The notes below the pieces were generated by a model, which saw only the letters and a list, made by a program, of their open reading frames with translations, was not told the origin of the DNA and ran no database searches. Positions 10,957-20,820 of a DNA stretch of 64,000 bases are shown here, piece after piece. Source of the DNA: Paracyclopina nana (lineage: Eukaryota; Arthropoda; Copepoda; Cyclopoida; Cyclopettidae); NCBI GenBank assembly GCA_019096065.1, contig JAGUCH010000005.1, forward strand, positions 5,952,001 to 6,016,000, given 5' to 3'. The stretch's first letter is position 1. Each line of letters begins with the position of its first letter. A program made the translations under genes and the position numbers.

Positions 10957-11649
10957 GACAAATTCTACACTTTTATGCTTGGTCCAAGTTGGCTTGAGTG
11001 ATACAGTGCTGGAGGCAAGATCAAAGCATTCTCCACCAACGATTGTCGCCACTTTTACACAAGTAGGTAAAACGTGAGTCCATTATTCCCAGTGTGTGCA
11101 TTATTCCATAATCGACCATTCTTTTTCATGCCACCAATTGAGAAAAATATACCACTTTCCTCAGAAATGGCACATACGTAATACTAGCCTTCTTTTTGCA
11201 AGTCCTCAGGATAGATTTTTCCCTCCATTTTTTTACCATTTTTTGCATGAATGATTCCGCCAAATTACACGTTTGCCGAAAATGGATTGGAAACGCCAAC
11301 GCGGTGTAACGATTTATGCTAAAATATCCACGAGTCGAATAACTAATTTGGCTAGTATAAACATTCAGCAAAAACGAGCACATAATTTGTTGTTTATTGA
11401 ATTGATGCATAAAAAAGACGTATCAAGGCCAAGAGAATGTTTGCAATTAATTTCCAATCAATTGCTCGATGCAATCTTATGCAAAAAAGTGCATTGCTGA
11501 AGTACTTTTGCTGCATTATGTTGATTTTTCGCCAAGAGCCACAAGTTGAAATAATTTCAGAGCATCATTGGCCAAAATGTGCCATATGTCACTGATCTGG
11601 CATTTACAGCCAAGCCATAGCGCAAAAGTATGTATAGTACAGCATATGA

Positions 11650-12047
11650 TGCGGCGTTCATCTACAGAAACGCAAGAAAAATGCCGACCATTCTTTTTCC
11701 CCTTTTATTAAGGCTATATTCACCTGCATCATCATGGTTGTTATAATGCCAAAACAACTAAGCAAAAAGCAAGCGGAAATTGCTTTAAAATTCCGTAATC
11801 TTTCAAAATTGTAAGTAAAAGCCAACAAATTGCGAAAAATGTGTAAATGCTTTTAAAAACTGGTTTGAATTTGCTGCTTTTCCACAATTTTTTGCCTCAA
11901 TATAGCATATCTATTCAACAGGTGAGCAGGACCTACATTTAAGCCAGTTTTCATTTGAATAATTTAATGTAGCATAAATTGAAATCTTACAAAGAAACTT
12001 GGAGTCAAATCGCATGATATGGAAATGAGGTGTAGATGAACACCTCA
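11650..12047. mobile_element. GTTCATCTAC-family element enclosing a second element
   Basis: Left end TGCGGCGTTCATCTACAG, right end GTGTAGATGAACACCTCA. Inside, about 11713-11935 is bounded by TATTCACCTGCATCATC and CAACAGGTGAGCAGGACCT, ends related to the 8811-9024 family, suggesting nesting of one family inside another. Confidence 0.55.
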
Positions 12048-15000
12048 ATTGAGTTTGTAACCTCACGAGGAGCAATAAAAAGCATAATGGCAAAAACAAC
12101 TTGAATAGCTTCTACTGTAGCATATAGAAGAAGTTCATAGCTATTCAAAGCCCAAAGAATGAATATGCAAGCAGAAAAAAAGTTAGTTTTAGATGCTCTT
12201 GGTTGAGCATTTTGAAGTGGTAAATCATAATGAAGAAGATTATCTCTAGGTCGCAATTGCGGCACGCACTTGTAAGGCCAATCACGGCTATGTATAGGCT
12301 ACAAAAAGGTGGGGCTGCATTATACACTTCCAGCTCTAAAAAAGGATGAACTTTGAACCGCAAGACCAATTAAGACGGATATCGTTATTTTGTATAGGCC
12401 CAAATCACTGCCTTGTTTGTTAACTCAAAAAACTTTTTTTTAAACTTTATTTTCAGACTCTTGAGCTTGAAATGCAATTTTCTTGAAAGTTTTTGGGTGA
12501 ATTAAAGTATTTTTTAATTAAGTTTGAGTGCTGCTCTAGTTTTATAAAATAGCTAATAAAATGGGTGAATTCCTGCTTGACAGCTCAATCTGCGCCAAAA
12601 ACAGTTTTTTGCCCCCATTTGGCCACTACATCTAAGGTTACATTTTGCAAAAACTTGTTAGCTTGCGATGATAGTGGGTGACATTTAGAAGATAACTGGC
12701 CATGAAGGCCTTCAAGTTCATAAAACAAGGGCAATTTGTAGGGTAATGAACCAATTTGTGATAATTGATCAATCTGCCTTATAAGTAAGTATAATGAGCC
12801 ACGTGGCTCAATTTTGATTTGTCTGCTTTTCTACCATTTTGTGTACACATCTCAGTTTCTAGCATTTTCTGACGAAAGGGCTAAATGAATAATGGCCCAG
12901 AGGCTTTATGGCCATTTGGCTAAACAGATACAATAATTGGCCTAATCATGTACTAGTATTCTGTTTCATAAGCTCACTCTACGTATAATTGCATAAAAAA
13001 GCCATTGTTGTAATTTTACACAAAAATCTCACGAAAAATGTGGCTTTGTTAGCAAAGTGAGTCATTGTACTGGACTTTTTTCTGTCTCTTCACTTCTTTT
13101 GCATTTGCAGTGCATTATGGTCACACTTGCATGACATTTAAAAGCCTCGGTCATCTGGAAAATGAACATCACCTCTTTTCTGTGAAGTTCAATGAAAAAT
13201 TGAGACCAAAATTGAAAAACTACTATTTCTAAAGGTTATTGACTCAAATGGAACATTTGGCAAAATAGTGGCTTTTCAACATGATATTCTTAAGAGCTGT
13301 TGAAAGGAAATTCACAACAGATGAACACCACATTACATATGTAATACAATTCCTAATTAATGGCATAAAATGAATTTTTAGCTTGATGTGGCATACCCAC
13401 TGGATCCTCCATTTCACCTCCAACTGAGCCTAGATTTTTGAGAGTGATTAAAGTGCATCATCTCCTTCTTCACATGAATTTGGCCTTGGAATTGAAAAGG
13501 CAAAAGTAGGAGCTTCTTCAGTTTTCCAAGTGACAACTCTCCTCCTATTGCTACTTCTTCATCAATTCAGATCGTTTATCTTTCTGTCGTTGTTGGTTTT
13601 ATCACAGGAAAAAATCCTGTAATTTTTCACGAGACACTCCCACAGTAATTGGCTCTTGGAGGATAAGCCATTATTATTGCCCTGATGAGGGGATCACATC
13701 CGTTTAAACACGGATTTTATTGTCATTAAACAAGCTTGCACTATATGCAACTTTTTGGAACAATGATCGGTTTGTACTGCAAGCAGCTTTAATGGACACC
13801 AACTATTACATTCTGCATATTTTCATTCGTCTTTGTTGCCAAGGTGAATTTCAGCCAACATATGAAAAGTTCTAATTAGCTCGTCAAACTGTGATGACAG
13901 TCTCCTATTTTGGCTGTTTTTGGTGCTTTTTGGTGCGAAAGACGGTTACCAGCTGCCTATAACCATAACGTAAACAAATAGCTACGCGCGTTAACTGCAT
14001 TGTTGGGATTGTTGCAGCTGACGCATTTTGCTGAGTATCCTAGCATAATAAAAATAAGTAGTCTGAGGTTTACAAGACAGAGGAAAAGTTTGGTGGTCAT
14101 ATGGAGCAAAAAAACTAATTCTGGGTGGAAGTTTTCCCACAAAATAAGTGCATCTTTTAAATTACATATGGATGCAGCAGAACAAATTGGAGAATAACAT
14201 TTCCTGTGTAGCATTGAACATAACACTTCTTGGAACAACCAAGGATTAGAGCAAGTGTCCTAAATACCTACCACTCAAGGGTGTTTGTTTACATTAGTCT
14301 TTTTTAGGAGAAGAAGAAATTAGTGTCATCTCCTCTTGAAAATGAGTCCTTGACATGACAGCACCATCGTTTCAGTGGTTTGTGTGTCTTTATTATGAGT
14401 CATCTACTTGATCAAATGTCCTGATAACTTTTTGTATGCTTCGATCCTTAAAGATTGCCCTCTTAAAGTGGCGTTCATCTGCCAATAAAGCCTAATCTCA
14501 AATCATTTTTCATTATTTTTTGTAAAGTACTCTTTTCTGAACAGTCAACTAGAGGCAAAAAAATGAAAAATAAGAGTATTGATATTTTCCAATTTTGAGT
14601 TCAACATCCAAAACTAAAATGAAAAATGTAGCAAGATTTGGCTGGAACTAATATATGAACTAGCATAAAATGTGAATCTTGGCAACTTGATTTGACTTGA
14701 CATTTTATGCACCACTGAAGATGCTAGAGTGTTTTTCTCCACGAATTACGTAACTGCACCTTCGGAAGACTCCAATAAAAAAGTCAGGCTGGCTATGGCA
14801 GAATCTGGAATTGAACAAATCTCAGCATGTTGTCTCCGGCTTCGTTGTCAAACAACAGCCAACAAATTGTTGCAGCTCCGAAAAACGAGATATTTTGGCA
14901 CTCTCGAAAGATGAAACCAAAACTCGACGATAAGCCGAAGATTACTCAAGAATGCATTTACACACACATTTTTCGTCTTGTGAGGTCCTGATGCTATTCA

Positions 15001-15409
15001 AAATCTATTCATAAATAATAAATCAATTTTAAAAAGAGACGTGCATTTTTAAAGCTAATTGCATTATCCAAATTATGGTTTTGGACCTTGGCATGCTTCA
15101 TTTGCTATTCGATATTTTTCAGCAAATATGAATAAATCTTCACCTTGGAAGACAAAAAAAGGTGGAATCAATTTTGCACCTAAATTCGCTGATGCAAATC
15201 AAGGCTAGAATGACACAGATCACATGGCTGTAAATCGTTCCATCCTGACAACTGCAACTTTGTTTTTTCAATTGGATACTTCCTTTGGTGCCTTAGAAGA
15301 ACATTACCATTTATTAGCAAGTCAAGGATTCACAAGTCACACAAATCAGTTAAAGCAAATCGTGTTCCACCTTTGATTGGCATATTACGATGAAAGTGTT
15401 ACAAGATTA

Positions 15410-15586
15410 TGCGGTGTTCATCTACAAAACTATTTCATTTAAGCTTTTTCCAAATGCTTTTGATTCCAAGGTAAGTGAGAATGCAAAAAAATTAGCTTTA
15501 CAAGTTAAACTGAGAAAAATTGAAAATCAAATGTCTTTTAAGATTCAGATTTATGTTATGAAATTGTGGCGTAGATGAACGTCACA
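15410..15586. mobile_element. MITE, GTTCATCTAC family, TA target duplication
   Basis: 177 bases from TGCGGTGTTCATCTAC to GTAGATGAACGTCACA, flanked by TA on each side (15408-15409 and 15587-15588). TA duplication with short terminal inverted repeats fits Tc1/mariner-derived miniature elements. Non-coding. Confidence 0.72.
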
Positions 15587-15639
15587 TAAAAGGGATTTGA
15601 TGGATTGCTCAACCTTTCATATTCACGACCACGGATACT

Positions 15640-16260
15640 ACGCACATCAACCTGAGGGCTACTGTAACCCAGAAAAAATTGCCCACCCAAAATATGTACA
15701 TATTCTGAAAGCTAATGCTCTGGGGGTTCATTTGGTAGTAATTTTAAAATCCTGGCCTAGCGCTTCCCATAACATAAAATTTAAAAAAACTTCTTGCGCC
15801 AAAAGCATTGACTTGGTCGAATTTTTCCTGTTAAAATACCCCCACTAAAATGGCAAGATCTATCTTTCTTTACTTCATAAGAAAATCGCTAGGATGCCCT
15901 GGAATCGAGATATATTGGTCAGATCGGCCGCTGATGAAGAGATATTGAATTCATGCCATTTGACAATAAAGAGAACTGCCACCGCTATATCTCGATTCCA
16001 GGGCATCCTAGCAATTTTCTTATGAAATGAAGAAACATAGATCGTGCAATTTTAGTGGGGGTACTTTAAGACGTAAAATCTGACTTAGTCCATACTTTCG
16101 GCGCTAGAAGTTTTTTAAAATTTTATGTTATGGGAAGCGCTAGGCCAGGATTTTAAAATTACCGCCAAACAAACCCCCATAGCATAAGCTTTCAGAATAT
16201 GTATATATTTTGGGTGGGCAATTTTTTCTGGGTTACAGTAGCCCTCAGGTTGATGTGTAC
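15640..16260. repeat. 620 bp foldback: two arms of about 275 bp, 70 bp spacer
   Basis: The left arm (15640-15914, starting ACGCACATCAACCTGAGGG) is complementary to the right arm (about 15985-16260, ending CCCTCAGGTTGATGTGT) along its whole length, with scattered mismatches and small indels. Matching landmarks include ATGCCCTGGAATCGAGATAT near the centre and CCTGGCCTAGCGCTTCCCAT mid-arm. Transcription through it would give a long imperfect hairpin. It carries no gene; its origin could be a foldback transposon or an inverted duplication. Confidence 0.9.
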
Positions 16261-16948
16261 GCCTTGTTATACATTTTACGAATGATTATTGCACTTCCCC
16301 TATTTTGGCCAAAATGCCACGTGATTGTCCAGAAAATGGCACATATCGAAAACTGATCCTTACCAATATAGCAAAAAAAGTACTTCATTGATGAATATGC
16401 AAAAATCGTGCTTAGTCTTATCATAAAGGTCAAGATTATTCCAAAGATAAATGAGCAAAAACTCGATGCTTTTAGCAAGTTTGAAAGGTCACTTTTTAAA
16501 AAAAATGAGTCTTGAATTTTCAAAAGCTGCAAAATTTTCTGCAAAGAAGGGAAGAACCAAATTATGAGAATGGCCAAATACTTTTTGCTACTAGATGATT
16601 CGAATTCCCAAACAATGCTACTTCATAATAATGAACATGGGTGAAAAATCGCAACCTCTTTGAGACATGACAGTGAGAATTTCAGGATTGGCCAACACCC
16701 ATTATGATCAGCTCGTAGTAAAGGTCACGTGCTTTGAAAATTCTTCATTACAATGTGTCTTTTAGCAGATAGATTCAATGCATGTGTAATAGTAACGATG
16801 ACCTATCTAGCATGATTTAAAATTCTTGATGATCATGATGCATTCTGAAAAAATCCTGCCAAAATAAAATAAAGATTAGGCAAAAGTATTTTTATGCCTT
16901 TTTTACATTTCTAAAACAAAAGCAAAACATTGGGAAAATTAGTTCTTT

Positions 16949-17549
16949 TTAGGCCTGGAATATTTTGTATGCCAATCTCTCTGCCAATTTGCTCCTTTGT
17001 GGTGGATTCTCAGTGAAGTCTTCCCTGCATTTGGGGCAAGTGGTCAGGGCTGAAATCTTGCAGTTTTGGCAGAAAAGGTGTGCATTGGAACAAGAGAGAA
17101 TTTGTCTGGGAGGAACCATTTCAATCAGACAAATTGGGCACTCCATTTCCTCCAGAATCATGTCTGCAATTTGCTCTCTGTCCAAAGATTCCAATAACTC
17201 ATCATGGCAAATTTCAGCCAAAATCCTGCCATTATTGCAGCTAAAAATTGGTGGAAAAAAATGCCTGTTTGCAGATGACATTTTAAGATTTATGAGGCTT
17301 ATACCTGGGATTTTGTTCAAGAGTGTCGTTATCAATGTCTGGCAAAGCTAATTTATCCTCATCGAAGGGCAGAAAATCCTCATCAATTTCAAGCTCCATT
17401 ATTCTACTTGCATAAAACCTCTCTTGGCAAAACTCGTCAAATTCGTCACCTTCAAAATCAATCAAATCAGGCTGCTCTTCAATGAATACACTAAATTCCT
17501 CTTCGTGAAGCACAGATTTCAAAATGGAGGCTAAATTAGGTCCTTCCAT
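16949..17549 (-). CDS. RING-finger protein, probable E3 ubiquitin ligase, 178 aa
   Basis: Two exons, 17549-17305 and 17240-16949, joined by a 64 bp intron; the coding sum is exactly 179 codons with stop. The N-terminal half is acidic and unrecognised (MEGPNLASILKSVLHEEE...). The C-terminal half has a compact RING: CPIC, then CSNAHLFCQNC, then CPKC, i.e. C-x2-C ... C-x3-H-x2-C-x2-C ... C-P-x-C, the SIAH-like spacing. A basic tail (RSKLAERLAYKIF) follows. RING domains of this type recruit ubiquitin-conjugating enzymes; the substrate is unknown. The SIAH substrate-binding domain is missing, so it is a short RING protein rather than SIAH itself. It is transcribed divergently from the DUF262 gene. 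Confidence 0.82.
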
Positions 17550-18486
17550 TTCAGCAGATCTTAACAAACAAAAATTCAGAGTAATATGCCATAATGCATC
17601 AGCATAGGAAACCTATCAAGTGTAGAACGCCTCTCAAGAATAAACTGTTCTAGAACTTATTCCATATAAGGCAAAAAACATGCTTCAAAATTATTCAAAG
17701 AGATCAGGAAAAAATATAAAATGCTTTTGAAAACCTTTCATTGAAATGACTCAACGCCCACAAATTGAGCCAATCATGATTTGCTGTGCTGAAATCCAGA
17801 TTTTTTTGCAATATCACCATGACTATACACTCAAAACAATAAACCACTTAGCAGCCCTCTTATAAGGTTGATTGGAAAATTAATTACGACTTCTTTTTGA
17901 GAGGCATTTAACAGGAAACGTACCTACCAAATTAAGGCATGAAATGTAAATGGCATTGAAAAATTGTGCATTTTACATTTCAGCATTTTTTTTTTATAAG
18001 CATCAGATTTCATTGTTGTATCAGAGTGAAACTTGCGACAATTTTGATTTCCTTTCTCAAAAGCAGTAATTCATAATTTATTTGATGCTTTCCAATAATA
18101 CGAAATATACGTAAAATCTTATATTAAATATGAAAGGTTGCCAAAGTTAGGCTTGGCAAAGTTCCGTTTGTTTACAATTTTAAAACTCTGCCAAAAATGA
18201 CTCAAATTACTATAAGCTGGTAAACTTTTCAGAAATTCCAAAGACAACATGTTAAAATTGTCAATTCATTAAATACTTGATAAAAGTAGCTAAAGAGGTT
18301 TAAACTGAATAAAATGTATGATAATGGCATTTTTGAAAGTTGGCTATAAAGGCATAAAACTCAATATTTAAGATTAACAACTTTCAGCGCCCTCTTTCAG
18401 CTAAAAAAGGCCAAAGCAACTCATCATAGCCACAAAAACAAAAGATAAGCATCAACATTTCACTGATAAAGGTGAGGTGGTTAAAA
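17550..18486. other. divergent intergenic region between RING and DUF262 genes
   Basis: About 940 AT-rich bases separate two start codons pointing away from each other, so both promoters should lie here. I see no clear TATA or initiator that would decide a transcription start. Confidence 0.6.
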
Positions 18487-19629
18487 ATGGCTTTGCAACA
18501 ATTGAGCTATGAATGTCCTGGGCTGCATGGACCAGGATCAAAGCAAGACATTTCCAGGCAAAGATTTGGAGATCTTTTCAATGCCTACAGACAATACAGG
18601 CTCATCATTCCACTGTTCCAAAGAAGATACTGCTGGAATGAAAATCAATTCCACAAGTGGTGGAATGACATTTACAGAGGATCCAGAGATCACTTGGGAC
18701 TCCACAACACTGGCAATATTGTGATCAAGCCCAAAGAGTCCACCAAAGAACTCATTATCATAGATGGACAGCAAAGGCTGACTACCACATTCATTGTCTT
18801 GGCAGCTCTGAGGCAAAGATTGGAAAGCCTTGGTAAATCAACAGTAGAAATTGATGACTGGATATTTTCCACCACTTCTGGTCCCAATTCCAAATTAACC
18901 AGACTTTTGCCTTCTTACTTGGACAGAGATGCCTTCAACCAAATCATGCTCAGAGGGACTTCTGGTGAAAATAATGAGAGCACTTCTAATCAAGCCAAAG
19001 CATTTAGGTTTTTCTGTGAAAAATCCTTGAGCTTAAACTCTGAAGATAAGTGTTTGGACTATGTGCAAAATTCCCTGTTTAAAATGAGCATGACTTTGGT
19101 CCTGATCAGAAATGAGATTGACATGCCTCAAGTGTTTTTGTGGCTGCAAGAAAAGTCCCTATTTTCAATGGGATCTTTGCTACACAATCCAAGTCCTGGA
19201 GAAGGCTTATCAGCTCCAGACATGATCAGGAACCTGATGATGGCTTGTGTCTCCAATTTGGACATGAAAGTCCAAGAGAAATTCCACATGGAGAAGTGGC
19301 TCAAACCAATTGAGTTCAGAGTGGATGATTTGACTGATTTTATAGTCAAATTCAATGAAAAAGTGCCAGTTAGCCACATTTCCAGCATTGAAAAGTTTGC
19401 TCTGGACATGCTGAAAAACCATTCAAAAAAGAGCAGCAAGGCTCTTAACATCATTGCTTATGGGAAATTCTACTCATTTTATGAGTTTAGAATGATGGAA
19501 AAGAATAAGGTGCTCAAGATGGAGGACATCAAAAGTGAGGACTTGATTTCAGGCTCTCAGCAAATTCTGGATGAGATGGCTTCATTTGCGGAAATTTACA
19601 GCCTCAAGAATCCCGCAACCTCTACATAA
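18487..19629 (+). CDS. DUF262 (GmrSD N-terminal-like) protein, intronless, 380 aa
   Basis: A single uninterrupted frame. I start it at the ATG of MALQQLSYECPG; the frame is open for a few codons upstream, but only with a GTG. The two signature motifs of the DUF262/ParB-like nuclease fold are present: IPLFQRRYCWNE (residues 41-52) and IIDGQQRLTT (91-100), followed by FIVLAALRQRLE. The family is best known from bacteria, where DUF262 is the NTP-binding part of GmrSD type IV restriction systems attacking modified phage DNA. The HNH-type DUF1524 partner domain is not visible; the C-terminal half (residues about 200-380) is not recognised. Composition and codon choice resemble neighbouring host genes, arguing against contamination. 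Function in an animal is unknown. Lack of introns is compatible with horizontal gain or retroposition. Confidence 0.82.
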   Translation: MALQQLSYECPGLHGPGSKQDISRQRFGDLFNAYRQYRLIIPLFQRRYCWNENQFHKWWNDIYRGSRDHLGLHNTGNIVIKPKESTKELIIIDGQQRLTTTFIVLAALRQRLESLGKSTVEIDDWIFSTTSGPNSKLTRLLPSYLDRDAFNQIMLRGTSGENNESTSNQAKAFRFFCEKSLSLNSEDKCLDYVQNSLFKMSMTLVLIRNEIDMPQVFLWLQEKSLFSMGSLLHNPSPGEGLSAPDMIRNLMMACVSNLDMKVQEKFHMEKWLKPIEFRVDDLTDFIVKFNEKVPVSHISSIEKFALDMLKNHSKKSSKALNIIAYGKFYSFYEFRMMEKNKVLKMEDIKSEDLISGSQQILDEMASFAEIYSLKNPATST

Positions 19630-20820
19630 TAATTATTAAAAAGTGCCATCAGCATTTCAAGTTAACTGTGATATATAGTGAAAATACGTATGAATCACGT
19701 TGATTTTCAAAAACAAAACTCGAATTAAAGCTTCCATTTCACTCATTCAAAAAAGTTTTTTCCTAATTCAATCAACTGAAATTGAATAGTTTCATGCAGG
19801 AAACTTATCAATTTTTCAATTTCAAAGAAAATCTATTATAGCAAAATTGTTTCATTGGCACCACAATTTACGCCTGCATTTTGTTGAAGTTTGATGGATG
19901 GCCCCTTTAAAAAATCCTTCAGAAATGTGCAAAGCAGATAATTTTTTCCCAATTTCTTCCTAGAAATGGCCATTTCAATTTGACAGATGACAGCCCGAAC
20001 CGTTGGGGATTTCTGGAGAAAATGTCGTCAGATGAGTAAAATGATGCAAGATGATAACAAAGCGCATCAAAAATTCGAGGGGTTTTACTATTACTACATA
20101 TAAGCTACATGTCTAGCTAAGGTGTGCCCATCCCATATAACTTTGGCCAAGACTCTATGCTAGTAAGTCTGCTGCACCATTCGGCCCTCACTCACACTGT
20201 GAGGACATACCCCATTAAAAAGTTCGTAATTCCAATAGCTGTCTCAAGTTGCTTTCTAATTTCCAATTATGTGCCATTTTCACTCAATTTTCATGAATTC
20301 ACCCGATGTGACTTGCACCCATATCTATTAAAAGAACTCAAGTTTCAAGCACTTTGGGTCGTAAAACATTTGCGTGGGGCCATTAGCTAAACTTGTGAGC
20401 CTTGCTTATTATGAGGTGTTCATCTACTTTTCTACTACGTGATTTTAAAACGTGAAAGTATGAACATAATTTTACAATCTTTTACTCTTAAAATCCATTT
20501 TGGAAAACTTCTCCAAAGCAACATTATTTCGGAAATGCTTTTTTTAAAAAAAAACATGAAAAAATGCACTTACAAATTAAATCTAGAGAAAACAATCGTC
20601 AAAGTAAACTGAAAACAGGAAAAGTAGATGAACATCTCATACATTGTGTGCATATGTAAGCTGTCAACTTCTCGCACGTTTTATCTGGCACAAAACGCAT
20701 TTTCGGGGGTTGAGGGGGTCAAGATGGCGCCCATGGTTGTAGCGGTATCGCGCGTTGACAAGAGTGTTCTAAAGAAGCAAAGCAGCTCGCGCAAATGATT
20801 GAGCTCATTTCGATGGCGAT
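19630..20820. other. intergenic, one MITE
   Basis: Contains the element 20412-20639 and, from about 20660, the GC-richer region just ahead of the TRPA-like gene that should hold its promoter. No other gene seen. Confidence 0.6.
20412..20639. mobile_element. MITE, GTTCATCTAC family, TA target duplication
   Basis: 228 bases from TGAGGTGTTCATCTAC to GTAGATGAACATCTCA, flanked by TA (20410-20411 and 20640-20641). Same ends as the elements at 15410 and 26503, with unrelated AT-rich inner sequence. Confidence 0.75.

Larger units (their letters stand above)
9969..16948. other. 7 kb gene-free stretch with several inverted-repeat elements
   Basis: No convincing gene. It holds elements at 10443-10956, 11650-12047 and 15410-15586, the foldback 15640-16260, and solitary element ends near 13319-13336 (AGATGAACACCACA) and 14470. 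A copy related to the GTTCACCTGC family lies at about 11713-11935. Hydrophobic minus-strand frames at 12005-12369 and 16245-16577 overlap these elements or each other and are not called. Confidence 0.6.

Noticed and set aside
12005-12369. Hydrophobic minus-strand frames resembling membrane segments
   Set aside because: Two frames overlap in different registers, the region runs into the right end of a MITE, and no splice-consistent partners were found.
15597-15848. 83-codon frame within the foldback arm
   Set aside because: The partner arm does not preserve a frame and there is no protein signature; explained by the repeat.
16245-16577. 110-codon hydrophobic minus-strand frame
   Set aside because: Its end lies in the foldback arm and the composition is that of AT-rich random sequence; no family motif.
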